Shown here: one piece after another, positions 48,874-58,300 of the stretch
Numbering within the stretch: position 1 is the stretch's first letter
How the letters are laid out: each line of letters begins with the position of its first letter
DNA from: Herbiconiux gentiana
Lineage (GTDB): Bacteria > Actinomycetota > Actinomycetes > Actinomycetales > Microbacteriaceae
DNA length: 64,000 nt
NCBI RefSeq assembly: GCF_024978135.1
Contig: NZ_JANTEZ010000002.1
Coordinates: forward strand, 124,001 to 188,000
Reading direction: 5' to 3'
Notes under the pieces: generated by a model
Databases searched by the model: none
Seen by the model: the letters and a program-made list of their open reading frames with translations, nothing else
What the model was told of the DNA's origin: nothing
Position numbers and translations under genes: made by a program

Positions 48874-48934
48874 GGGAAGTCTTCCTCCATGAGATGACGA
48901 GCGATGGAGGCGCTTCCTGGCGTTCGGGTCGCGG

Positions 48935-48994
48935 CTAGGCCGTGACGCGCATGAACGGGGGAAGCGCCATGTCGAAGTTCCGATTCGGAATCAT
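48935..48994 (-). CDS. Micro-ORF, 19 residues, with strong ribosome site
   Basis: ATG 48994 to TAG 48937-48935 encodes MIPNRNFDMALPPFMRVTA. The ribosome site AGGGGAGGTG lies seven bases before the ATG, stronger than that of most genes here. A promoter-like pair (TTGCGC-N18-TAACGT) sits about 50 bp upstream. It has a mixed polar and hydrophobic composition with no Cys, Ser or lone Thr cluster typical of lanthipeptides. It could be a peptide precursor, a leader peptide controlling the next gene, or a toxin-like micropeptide. No homologue is known to me. Confidence 0.5.
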   Translation of the reverse strand: MIPNRNFDMALPPFMRVTA

Positions 48995-49044
48995 GGTGTT
49001 CACCTCCCCTTTCGTTCATGGCGGCCGAGTTGCCGCGGGTACTG

Positions 49045-49074
49045 ACGTTAGCGGGTGCTCGCGGGTGGGCGCAA
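49045..49074 (-). promoter_or_regulatory. Predicted promoter of the micro-ORF/GNAT unit
   Basis: TTGCGC (49074-49069), an 18-bp spacer and TAACGT (49050-49045) on the minus strand lie between the MFS stop and the micro-ORF, giving a leader of about 45 nt. Confidence 0.45.
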
Positions 49075-49140
49075 GGGTTTTCCCAGGATCGTGGCCTGGT
49101 GCCCGGTCTCTGCGTCTGTGCCCGAGTGCGTGCCTGTGCC

Positions 49141-50646
49141 CTAGTGCCCGGTCGAGGTGCGCCGCGGGAGGGCGAACACGAGCAGGAAGGCCAGCACCGC
49201 GAAGCCCGTGCTCACGGCCATCGCCAGGGCGGAGCTGTTCACGAAGCCGGTGGCGAGAGCATCCGGAGACCCCTGGCCGACGACCAGCGAACCGAAGAAC
49301 ACACTGCCCACCACCGCGATGCCGATCGCGCTGCCGACGCGCTGCATGGCGCTGATGACGCCCGAGGCCGAACCGGCCTCCTTGCGGTCGACGGTGGCGA
49401 CGATGAACTGGGCGTTCGGGGCGATGAACAGGCCGTTGCCGGCACCGGCGATCAGCAGCGGGGCGAGCAGCAGCCAATTGCTGAGGTCGGCCGGCGGCGT
49501 GACGAGCAGGATGACCCAGATCGCCGCGAGGCCGACGACGACCGCGCCCGTGCCGATCACGAGCACGGTGCGACCGAGGCGCTGGGCGAGCCGGGCGCTC
49601 TGGCTCGAGCCGACGATGGACCCGATGGCGAACGGGATCGAGACGGCACCCGACTCGAGCGCGGTGTGGCCGAGGCCGGCCTGCCAGAGCAGCGAGATCG
49701 TGAAGAAGATGCTGGTGAAGCTCGCGAAGTAGACCAGGGCGAGCACGACGCCGCCCGTGAACGCGGGGTGGCGGAAGAGGCTCGGCGGCACGAGGGGGAT
49801 GCTGCCGCGGCGGGTGTACCGCACCTCCCAAGCGCCGAACGCGACGAGGAGCAGGGCGCCGGCGACGAGCGAGAGGATCGTCCAGAGCGGCCAGCCCTCG
49901 TCCTGCCCCTCGATCAGCGGCACGAGCAGGGCGACCAGGGCCGCCGAGACGAGCACGAGGCCGAGCCAGTCGAGCGCGAGCTTCGGGCGGGCGGCGGGGG
50001 CGGGGGCAGCGCTTGCCGGGGCGGCGGCTGCGGCGGCGGTCGCGCGGCCGGGCAGCAGGAAGACGGCGGCGACGAGCGTCGCGAGGCCGATCGGCAGGTT
50101 CACGCCGAAGACGAGCCGCCAGCCCGACTCCTCACCGAAGGCCTGGATGATCAGACCGCCGACGATCGGACCGAGGGCCGACGAGACGCCGATCACGGCG
50201 CCCATGATGGCGAAGGCCTTGCCCCGGGCCTGCGGCGGGAAGAGCAGCTGGATGAACGCGGTGACCGCCGGCACGAAGATGCCGCCCGCGAGACCCTGCA
50301 CGACGCGGGCGACGATGAGCTGGGTGCTGTCCTGCGCGAGACCGCAGGCGAGGCTCGCGAGGGTGAACAGGGCGACACCGGTGAAGAACACCCATTTGTG
50401 GCCGATGCGGTCGCCGATGCGCCCGGCGGGGATGAGGGCGAGACCGAAGGCGAGGGCGTAACCCGAGATGATCCACGACAGGGTCGCCTCGGAGGCGTCG
50501 ATGCTCGTGCGGATCGTGGGCAGGGCGACGTTGACGATCGTCGTGTCGAGCAGGGCGATGAACATGCCGGCGAGCAGCACGATCAGGGCGCGCCAGGCGC
50601 GGGTGGGAACGGCGGGAGGCGCCTTCGTGGTGGCGGCGTCGGTCAT
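49141..50646 (-). CDS. MFS multidrug transporter, EmrB/QacA (DHA2) type
   Basis: 501 residues from ATG 50646, which overlaps the padR stop by 4 bp; the longer open frame is not coding. About fourteen membrane segments. [17 protein letters not shown] is the DHA2 signature in helix 1, [13 protein letters not shown] is MFS motif A, and [11 protein letters not shown]-like motif C appears as [12 protein letters not shown]. An Ala/Pro loop (about 205-225) divides the halves. It exports drugs or antiseptics in exchange for protons. Expression is probably held down by the PadR protein encoded upstream. Confidence 0.93.
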   Translation of the reverse strand: MTDAATTKAPPAVPTRAWRALIVLLAGMFIALLDTTIVNVALPTIRTSIDASEATLSWIISGYALAFGLALIPAGRIGDRIGHKWVFFTGVALFTLASLACGLAQDSTQLIVARVVQGLAGGIFVPAVTAFIQLLFPPQARGKAFAIMGAVIGVSSALGPIVGGLIIQAFGEESGWRLVFGVNLPIGLATLVAAVFLLPGRATAAAAAAPASAAPAPAARPKLALDWLGLVLVSAALVALLVPLIEGQDEGWPLWTILSLVAGALLLVAFGAWEVRYTRRGSIPLVPPSLFRHPAFTGGVVLALVYFASFTSIFFTISLLWQAGLGHTALESGAVSIPFAIGSIVGSSQSARLAQRLGRTVLVIGTGAVVVGLAAIWVILLVTPPADLSNWLLLAPLLIAGAGNGLFIAPNAQFIVATVDRKEAGSASGVISAMQRVGSAIGIAVVGSVFFGSLVVGQGSPDALATGFVNSSALAMAVSTGFAVLAFLLVFALPRRTSTGH

Positions 50647-51275
50647 GGGGTGGGGGCCTTTCGGGGGGTTCCGGATGCCCGGCGGGGCGTTCCGGGAGCG
50701 AGGGGTTCTGGCAGTCGACCGGCGCGCCGGCGCTCGTCGGCGACGATCTCGGGCACGAGGGAGATGAGTCGTTCGTGGGAGGCGATCTCGGAGCGCAGCC
50801 GATCGGCCCGGTGCTCCATCACCCACCCCTCGGCGACGGACAGGTAGGGGCGCGCCTGCTCCAGGCGCTGCTCGTGGTCGGCGAGCAGCGTGCGGAGCGC
50901 GTCCACCCGCCCCGCGAGCTCGGCGGGGAGCTCGTCGAGCCGCTCCTGGTCGAGTCGCGAGACGGCGAGGTCGAAGGGGTCGTGCTTCAGCACGAGGGTG
51001 CGGAGCCCCTCCCCGCGGAGCTCGGCGAGCGCGGCGCGCCCGCTCGGGGTGATCGCGTAGACCTGGCGCTCGGGGTAGGAGCCCTCGCGCTCGGTGCGCT
51101 CCTCGACGATCAGCCCCTCGGCGGCGAGCCGCTTCAGGGCGCCGTAGAGCGAGCCGACGCTGACGTCGGTCCAGAGGTGGATGCGCTCCTCCTCGCCGAG
51201 CAGCCGGAGCTGGTGCCCGTGCATCGCTCCGCGCGCGTCGAGCGAGCCGAGCACGAAGAGACGGAGGGGAGACAC
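50643..51275 (-). CDS. PadR family transcriptional regulator
   Basis: 210 residues from GTG 51275, chosen because the PadR domain starts right there ([22 protein letters not shown]). The winged helix follows with [21 protein letters not shown] and [13 protein letters not shown]. The C-terminal part (about 95-175) is helical and used for dimerisation. It is coupled to the MFS gene by a 4-bp overlap, as in classic PadR-efflux pairs. A palindrome sits four bases before its start. Confidence 0.92.
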   Translation of the reverse strand: MSPLRLFVLGSLDARGAMHGHQLRLLGEEERIHLWTDVSVGSLYGALKRLAAEGLIVEERTEREGSYPERQVYAITPSGRAALAELRGEGLRTLVLKHDPFDLAVSRLDQERLDELPAELAGRVDALRTLLADHEQRLEQARPYLSVAEGWVMEHRADRLRSEIASHERLISLVPEIVADERRRAGRLPEPLAPGTPRRASGTPRKAPTP

Positions 51276-51278
51276 CGG

Positions 51279-51298
51279 ACTACTCTCGCACGAGTAGT
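51279..51298. promoter_or_regulatory. PadR operator candidate
   Basis: ACTACTC and GAGTAGT (51279-51285 and 51292-51298) form a 7-bp inverted repeat with a 6-bp centre directly before the padR start. PadR operators are usually short ATGT-ACAT or AGTA-TACT dyads; the position suggests autoregulation. Confidence 0.55.
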
Positions 51299-51419
51299 TC
51301 AGTGTGGCAAGACTCGTCGTCGGTCGGGCCGGATTGCCCCGGCGGGCATCCGTCGAATATGTTGTGAAAGCAAACTTTTTCGGCCACACCAGGCTGCCCA
51401 CCCGCACCAGGAGACACCA

Positions 51420-52859
51420 ATGACGCTCGTCGCCGGCATCGACTCATCCACCCAGAGCTGCAAGGTCGTGATCCGCGATCTCGAGAGCGGGGAGCTCGTG
51501 CGGCAGGGGCGGGCCTCGCACCCGGCCGGCACCGAGGTCGACCCCGCGTTCTGGTGGGACGCGCTGCTCGCCGCCCTCGATGCCGCCGGTGGGCTCGACG
51601 ACGTCGCGGCGATCGCGATCGCGGGCCAGCAGCACGGCATGGTCGTGCTCGACGAGGGCGGTGAGGTCATCCGGCCGGCGCTGCTCTGGAACGACACCCG
51701 CTCGGCCGACGCGGCCCGGGCGCTCACCGAGGAGTTCGGTGCCGCCGGGATGGCCGCGCGCACCGGGTCGGTGCCGGTGGCGTCGTTCACGGCCACAAAA
51801 CTGCGCTGGCTGCGCGACGCCGAGCCGTCGAACGCCGGCCGCGTGGCCGCCGTCGCCCTGCCGCACGACTGGCTCACCTGGCGCCTGCGGGGCTTCGGAC
51901 CCGCATCCGTCGCCCCGCTCGGGCCGGTGCTCGAGGAGCTCGTCACCGACCGCTCCGACGCGAGCGGCACCTCGTACTGGAACCCGCGCACCGGCGAGTA
52001 CGACCGCGAGCTGCTGATCGCGTGCCTCGGGCACGACGCCGTGCTGCCCCGGGTGCTCGGGCCCGCCGAACCCGCCGGCCGGACGGTGGCACTCTCGGCA
52101 TCCGGCGTCTCGATCCCCGCCGGCGTGGTGGTGGGAGCCGGCGCGGGCGACAATGCGGGCGCCGCGCTCGGACTCGGCGCAAACGAGGGCGACGTGGTTG
52201 TGTCGATCGGCACCAGCGGCACCGTGTTCGCCGTGACCGGGGAGCCCTCCGCCGACGAGACCGGCACCGTGGCGGGGTTCGCGGATGCGTCGGGGGCGTT
52301 CCTGCCGCTGGTCGCCACTCTGAACGCGGCGCGCGTGCTCGACTCCACCGCGGCGCTGCTCGGCGTCGACCACGCCGAACTCGGCACGCTGGCCCTGCAG
52401 GCGCCCGCCGGGTCGGACGGCCTCGTGCTGCAGCCCTACTTCGAGGGTGAGCGCACGCCCAATCTGCCCACGGCCACCGCCACGCTGTTCGGCATGACAC
52501 TGGCCTCCACCACCCGGCCGAACCTGGCACGCGCCTCGATCGAGGGGCTGCTCTGCGGCCTGGCCGACGGACTCGACGCCGTTCGCCGGGTGGGCGTGGT
52601 GCCCACGCGCATCCTGCTGATCGGCGGGGCGGCGTTCAACCCGGCGGTGCAGGCCGCAGCGGCCCAGGTGTTCGACGTGCCGGTGGCGGTGCCGGAGCCC
52701 GGCGAGTACGTGGCCGACGGCGGGGCCGTGCAGGCCGGTTGGGCGCTCACGGGCACGCGGCCGACGTGGACGGTGTCGCTGGCGGCCGCGCCCGCGCCCG
52801 ATCATCGGCCCGTCATCCGCGAGCAGTACGCGGCGCACGCGGCCTCCGTTCAGGGGTAG
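51420..52859 (+). CDS. xylB: Xylulokinase
   Basis: 479 residues from ATG 51420, with AGGAG seven bases upstream. It phosphorylates D-xylulose. FGGY-kinase features are [15 protein letters not shown] at the N-terminus, [13 protein letters not shown] (xylulose-binding), [22 protein letters not shown], and [11 protein letters not shown] for ATP. It starts divergently from padR. The product enters the phosphoketolase or pentose phosphate route. A TTGCCC-N18-TATGTT pair is a plausible promoter and a GAAAG/CTTTTTC dyad follows it; a xylose isomerase gene is not in the window. Confidence 0.95.
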   Translation: MTLVAGIDSSTQSCKVVIRDLESGELVRQGRASHPAGTEVDPAFWWDALLAALDAAGGLDDVAAIAIAGQQHGMVVLDEGGEVIRPALLWNDTRSADAARALTEEFGAAGMAARTGSVPVASFTATKLRWLRDAEPSNAGRVAAVALPHDWLTWRLRGFGPASVAPLGPVLEELVTDRSDASGTSYWNPRTGEYDRELLIACLGHDAVLPRVLGPAEPAGRTVALSASGVSIPAGVVVGAGAGDNAGAALGLGANEGDVVVSIGTSGTVFAVTGEPSADETGTVAGFADASGAFLPLVATLNAARVLDSTAALLGVDHAELGTLALQAPAGSDGLVLQPYFEGERTPNLPTATATLFGMTLASTTRPNLARASIEGLLCGLADGLDAVRRVGVVPTRILLIGGAAFNPAVQAAAAQVFDVPVAVPEPGEYVADGGAVQAGWALTGTRPTWTVSLAAAPAPDHRPVIREQYAAHAASVQG

Positions 52860-52903
52860 GCCCCTTGCCGGCCTGCGGCAGCCGGCGTGTTATACCTGAG
52901 GAC

Positions 52904-55150
52904 ATGTCACTTTACGGTCGGGTCACTCGTCTGGTGGTTCTCGGGTTGGCGACTTGCCTTCTGCCTGTCGGATTCATCTCTCTCGGCGCCTCCTCGGCGA
53001 GCGCGATGCCGGGAGACTGCCGGCTGGAGACCAAGTGGCAGAGCGACGGCTCGCACTACGACGACTCAGGAGCTCTGGTCGAGGTGGGCATCAACGGCAC
53101 GGACAGCATCGTCTGCGACGTGGTGCGGGCGCCCGGCGACGGCGGCGGTGGCGGGCGCGGGGGTTCCAAAGACGGCGGTGGCTCAGACGCCCCTCCTCCA
53201 CCACCGCCTGGTCCCCCGGGGCCGCTCCTGCCGAAGCCGCCGGCGTCCACGCCGGCCTCGGCCGCGCCGGCGTGCGTCGAGGGAGCCAACAACGCCGAGT
53301 ACCCGGGGCGCGGCGACTCCCAGACGGGCAGTGGCGACATCGTGCGCGACAACGTCGAGACCCTCGAACGCAGCGGAGACCTGAAGATCGACTCGACGTC
53401 GCCGTCCCGGATCGTGTCGATGGACGTCAATCTGGGGCCCTCCTCGAGCGGAGTCGACGGAGCGAACCCGCTCGAAGGGATGTCGCCGGAGGAAGCTGTC
53501 CGAGCCATGTACTGGCCCGGGACCTTCGACCCCACGTACACCGAGGTCGGCCCCCGCGGGAGGCTGGTGGCCCAGGCGGTGAAGTTCGTCTTCCGCGCGG
53601 TCTCCGGCGACGCCTCGGCCCGGCGCTCCTTCGAGTTGATCATGCGGAACATGTCTCCGGCCGCGAAGGACCAGGTCTTCCTGGAGGTCACCCGCCAGAC
53701 GAGAATGGTGTGGAACGCGTGGCCGCTGTCCGTGCCTCCGGAGATCAAGCAGCTCATGAGCGAGGCCGTCGGCCTCGTCTTGGATCTCCTCGAGTCCGGC
53801 CCGATCGGCACGGACGCGCCACCCTCGAGCGCCTACATCGAGGTCGCGTCGACGTCGACGGCGCTCGGGATGAGCGCCACCGGAGGAGAACGTGGCTACG
53901 GTCACAACAAGGGCGCCTGCGGACAGCTCGCACGAGCCTCGGTCTCGAGTGCGGCGACGCTGTTGCCCGGTTCGTCGTGGGTGCGGATCACCTTCCAGAG
54001 CACCGAGCACGGAACCCTGGTCGACCGCATCAAAGCCATCGACTCGCGCGACTTCTCCTGCCCACCCGTTCACGCCACGGTGACCGCCGGGCAGGCCACC
54101 CGCATCGACGTCGGGTCTCACTGCACCGGTGATGCCGTCTCGGAGATGACCGTGCTGACACGCCAGGACATCTCCCGGTTGCCAGGCGCCGAGCTGGCCG
54201 CCCTCGCGAACAGTATCGCGACCGACCCCATGGCCGGCTCGATCTTCCAGTACGACCGCGACTCCTTCGAGCACACCGACCCGTGGCCGACGCCATCGTC
54301 GACCGCAACCTTCGCAGACGGCCGGGTCGGCTTCATCGACAGAGGAGCCGACGGTCTCATGACCTACTCCTCTGCGCTGTCCGCCGGTGGATTCGTCGAT
54401 CATGTCGTCGTGTCGGCGAAGACAGCCTCGGGCGAGAGACAGGCATTCGTCGTCGCCGTCGAGGTGAAGGCCCAGCCCAGCTGCTCCGGGGCGGACAAAC
54501 CGGCGGGGCCCGAAGCGGAGGGCTTCCGAGCGGTCATCCAGGACGGTTCTCTTCAGCTGCTCCGGAACCAGGCGTTCGTGCTCGACCCGAAACTGCTGTG
54601 CACCGCCGATTGGCGGGACACCTACCGGGTCACGATCGACAGCGACATCCCGGGCGTGGAGCCCACGTTCGCCGCCGACGGCACGATTCACTTCACCTGG
54701 TCGGCGACGGACACGATCGGGGTCGACGTGGCGCACCTCGACGTGATCGGTTGGGACGAGGTCACGGGGGTCCCCAGCGCGCCGATCACCGTTCCGGTCA
54801 CGATCCGAGACGTTCCGGCGACCTGCAACGACGTCGAGATCGACTACGACTGGTCAGAACTGGGAGGTGCGGCGATCGAGATTCCCCTCGACTGCGCCAT
54901 GACCCAGGATCTTCGCGTGCTCCGGTCGCCGTTCCTCACCTTCACCGACGCCGGGGCTGTGCCGGGTCGACTGGACGTCGACGGCGGATCGTTCACGTCG
55001 GACGGAACGACCGTCCTGTTCACCCCCGACCCCGATGGCACCGAACTGTCGACCGCGCGCGCGGTTCCCTGGTCGACAGACCCGGCCACCTACACGCCGT
55101 ACCGCACCCACGGCCCGAGCTTCTACATCGATGTCCGTGTCCAGCGGTAG
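52904..55150 (+). CDS. Large secreted protein of unknown function
   Basis: 748 residues from ATG 52904, which follows a TATACC element by seven bases (short leader). A Sec signal peptide (hydrophobic 8-30, cleavage after ASA near 36) is followed by a short Cys-containing part, a Gly-rich then Pro-rich linker (about 78-125), a helical section (about 175-300, NPLEGMSPEEAVRAMYW, FELIMRNMSPAAKDQ) and several beta-rich Ig-like segments to the end (TWSATDTIGVDVAHLDVIGW, PITVPVTIRDVP). There is no sortase signal, no C-terminal helix and no recognised catalytic motif. Codons are less GC-biased than in neighbours, suggesting horizontal arrival. An nrdF fragment begins five bases after the stop. Confidence 0.85.
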   Translation: MSLYGRVTRLVVLGLATCLLPVGFISLGASSASAMPGDCRLETKWQSDGSHYDDSGALVEVGINGTDSIVCDVVRAPGDGGGGGRGGSKDGGGSDAPPPPPPGPPGPLLPKPPASTPASAAPACVEGANNAEYPGRGDSQTGSGDIVRDNVETLERSGDLKIDSTSPSRIVSMDVNLGPSSSGVDGANPLEGMSPEEAVRAMYWPGTFDPTYTEVGPRGRLVAQAVKFVFRAVSGDASARRSFELIMRNMSPAAKDQVFLEVTRQTRMVWNAWPLSVPPEIKQLMSEAVGLVLDLLESGPIGTDAPPSSAYIEVASTSTALGMSATGGERGYGHNKGACGQLARASVSSAATLLPGSSWVRITFQSTEHGTLVDRIKAIDSRDFSCPPVHATVTAGQATRIDVGSHCTGDAVSEMTVLTRQDISRLPGAELAALANSIATDPMAGSIFQYDRDSFEHTDPWPTPSSTATFADGRVGFIDRGADGLMTYSSALSAGGFVDHVVVSAKTASGERQAFVVAVEVKAQPSCSGADKPAGPEAEGFRAVIQDGSLQLLRNQAFVLDPKLLCTADWRDTYRVTIDSDIPGVEPTFAADGTIHFTWSATDTIGVDVAHLDVIGWDEVTGVPSAPITVPVTIRDVPATCNDVEIDYDWSELGGAAIEIPLDCAMTQDLRVLRSPFLTFTDAGAVPGRLDVDGGSFTSDGTTVLFTPDPDGTELSTARAVPWSTDPATYTPYRTHGPSFYIDVRVQR

Positions 55151-55154
55151 AGGC

Positions 55155-55214
55155 GAGCCCGACCCGAGAAGAAGTCCGTGGTTCTCGTCGGCGTTCGGCG
55201 AGAGCGCCGAGAGG
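55155..55214 (-). pseudogene. Decayed copy of 60 bp of nrdF
   Basis: Bases 55155-55214 match nrdF 62121-62180 in the same orientation with one base missing, one base inserted and one substitution (GAGAG for GACAG). The two single-base shifts cancel but change the frame between them. No homology continues to the right, and it fades to the left within about 10 bp. The copy's right end also takes part in a CGCCGAG/CTCGGCG hairpin that may end transcription of the secreted protein gene. Confidence 0.9.
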
Positions 55215-55348
55215 CTCTCGGCGTCGCGTGGCCTCGCTTCGCGTCGTCCTGCCTCGCTTCACGGGCTTCGGCGGATCAGCGAATCGTCCAGGTCGGGCGG
55301 CGTCTCGGCCATGGTGCGGGGCGGTCGCGCATCCGTACCCTCGAAGGC

Positions 55349-58300
55349 GTGACGACCGACGACGACCGCACTGCGCCTGCCCCGAGCGCCCCCGCCCGCA
55401 CCCGCGACCTGATCGCGCTGCCGGATGCGCCCCCCGAGCAACAGGCCCTGATCGACGCGGGCGGCGTCGCCTGCTGGAGCGAGCCGGTCGAGATCGGCAC
55501 CTACGAGCCGGGCGAGCCCGACCGGTATCCGCTGTTCCTCGATCGGCGGGTCTACCAGGGATCGAGCGGCAAGGTCTACCCCATCCCCTTCGTCGACCGC
55601 ATCGCGGCCGAGAAGTCGCCGCGCCGCTGGCAGGCCATCCACCTCGAGAACCGCTGGGTGCGGCTGATGCTGCTGCCCGAGATCGGCGGGCGCATCCACA
55701 TCGCCTACGACAAGAGCTGCGGCTACGACTTCTTCTACCGCAACAACGTGATCAAGCCGGCGCTCGTCGGCCTCGCCGGCCCCTGGATCTCGGGCGGCGT
55801 CGAGTTCAACTGGCCCCAGCACCACCGGCCCGGCACCTTCCTGCCCGTCGAGACGTCCATCTCGCGGGCCGCGGGCGACGACGTGACCGTCTGGCACAGC
55901 GACATCGACCCGCTGCAGCGGATGCGCGGCTCGCACGGCGTGCGCCTGCGCGGCGACCGCTCGACGATCGAGGTCGTGGCGCGGCTGCACAACCGCACCG
56001 ACGAGCCGCAGACGTTCCTGTGGTGGGCGAACGTCGCCGCGGCCGTGCACGAGAACTACCAGTCGTTCTTCCCGACCGACGTGCGGTACGTCGCCGACCA
56101 CGCCCGCCGGGCCATCACCGGGTTCCCGCGGGCCGACCGGCCGTACTACGGGGTGGACTACCCGGCGCTGGCGTCGGCGGCTCTGGCCGCTTCGGCCTCG
56201 GCGTCGCCCACGGCGGGGGGCGGGCATCCGGATGCCGACCGCCTCGACTTCTACTCGAACATCCCCGTGCCCACCTCGTACATGGTCACCGACACCCGCG
56301 ACGACTTCTTCGGCGGCTACGATCACGACGCCCGGGCCGGCTTCGTGCACTGGGCCGACCGTTCGATCTCCCCGGGCAAGAAGCAGTGGACCTGGGGCGA
56401 CGGCCCCATCGGACGCGCCTGGGACGCCCAGCTGACCGACGACGACGGCCCCTACGTCGAGCTGATGGCCGGGGTCTACACCGACAACCAGCCCGACTTC
56501 AGCTACCTCGCGCCCGGGGAGACGCGGGTGTTCAGTCAGTACTGGTTCCCGATCCGCGAGATCGGGCCGGCGCATCAGGCGTCGCGGTCGGTCGCGGTGA
56601 GTCTGGTGGTGGATGCTCGCCCGTCGCCCGTGGCGCGCGTCGGGGTTTCGACGGCGGTCGCGGTGCCGCGGGCGCGGGTGCGGCTCGAGGGGGTGGGTGT
56701 CTCTGCCGCATCAGCGGTGGTGCCGCTCGCGGGGACGTTGATCGCGTCGCTTGCTCCCCGGGAGACGGGCTGGGCGTGGGAGTGGTGGGTCGAGCTCTCG
56801 CCGGAGTCGCCGTTCCTCATCGAGGTGCCGGTCGCGTCCGGGGTGATGGCATCCGAGCTGACGCTGCGGGTGCTCTCCGGCGACGAGGAGCTGCTGGCGT
56901 GGAAGCCGCGCGCGGACGCACCCGCTGCCGGCACCGCTGGTGGCGCCCAGGCCGGCGCCGGTGCTGTTGCCACCGCCGGTGACGCTGCCACTGCCGGTGC
57001 CGCTGGTGGCGCCGATGCCACTGCCGCCGCCGCCCCGCCCGAACCGTGGGTCGCCACCGAGCCACCGCTCCCCGCCGACGTCGCGAGCACGGACGAGCTC
57101 TACCTCACCGGCGTCCACCTGCAGCAGAACCGCCACCCCACCCGCGCCGCCTCGGACTACTTCGCCGAGGCGCTGCGCCGCGACCCGCTCGACTCGCGCG
57201 CCGGCATCGCGCTCGGCGCCTGGCACCATCGCCGCGGAGAGTACGTCGAGGCCCGCGCCTGCTACGAGCGCGCCCTCGAGCGCCTCACCCGTCGCAACCT
57301 GAACCCGGCGAGCGGCGAGGTTCACTACCGTCTCGGCCTCACGCTCGAGCGCCTGAACGCCCTCACCGCCGCCACCGACCACTTCGCGAAGGCCGCGTGG
57401 GACGCCACCTGGGCCCACCCCGCCGAACTCGCGCTCGCCCGCCTCGCCCTCCGCGCCGGATCCCCCGCCACGGCCCTATCCCACGCCGAGGCCGCGCTCC
57501 GCACCGCCCCGGTCACCGGCCCGGCCGAATCCGTCGCCGCCCACGCCCGCGAGCACGCCGGGTCGGTCGTCGGCGGCGCGGCGGCCCACCTCGCGATCCT
57601 CGCCCTCCGCGACCTCGACCGCTCCGACGAAGCAGAGCGGATGCTCGCCACCCTCCTCGACCGCGACCCCCTCGACCCCACCGCCCGCGCCCTCCACCAC
57701 CTCGCCGCCCCCGACGACGCGGCCCGCCTGGCCGCCACCACCCGCACCCTCCACCACCTCGGCACCGCCGACGGCGCGGCCCTCGCCTCCACCGCCCGCA
57801 CCCACCACGACCTCGGCACCGCCGACGGCGCGGCCCTCCTGGCCGCCACCACCCGCACCCTCCACCACCTCGGCACCGCTGACAGCGCGGGGCCCTTCGA
57901 CCTGGGCGTCACCGACCCGACCGTGACCGTGCTCGCCGCCTGTGAGCTGGCCCGCGCCGGCCACCTGCGCGACGCTCTCACAGTCACCGAGTCACTGGTG
58001 GCCGGGACGCCCCTGTCCGCCGCCGCGCAGCGATTCGGCAACCCGCGCCCCATCGCCCACTACCTCCGCGCATCGTGGCTCGACCGCCTCGCCGAAGCCC
58101 ATGCCGCTGATGGCATGGATGCGGCGGAGTTCCGCTCGCGAGCTGCGGCGGAGCGGCACGCGGCCCAGACCGGAGACCTCCGCTGGGCCTTCCCGGCCGG
58201 CCTCGACGAGTACGACGCCCTCCGGGCAGCGATCCACGCCCCCGACACTGCCGGCCTCACGGACGCCGTCGCGCCCGCTCTCCTCGGCGGCTGGCTCCTC

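Noticed and set aside
48651-49019. 122-codon minus-strand frame covering the micro-ORF region
   Set aside because: It overlaps the GNAT-like gene in another frame, has no ribosome site and shows shadow-frame composition; the 19-codon ORF has the ribosome site.
55178-55348. Longer N-terminus for the DUF5107/TPR protein
   Set aside because: The upstream part reads through the nrdF fragment and a hairpin and has no domain match; GTG 55349 directly precedes the conserved protein.
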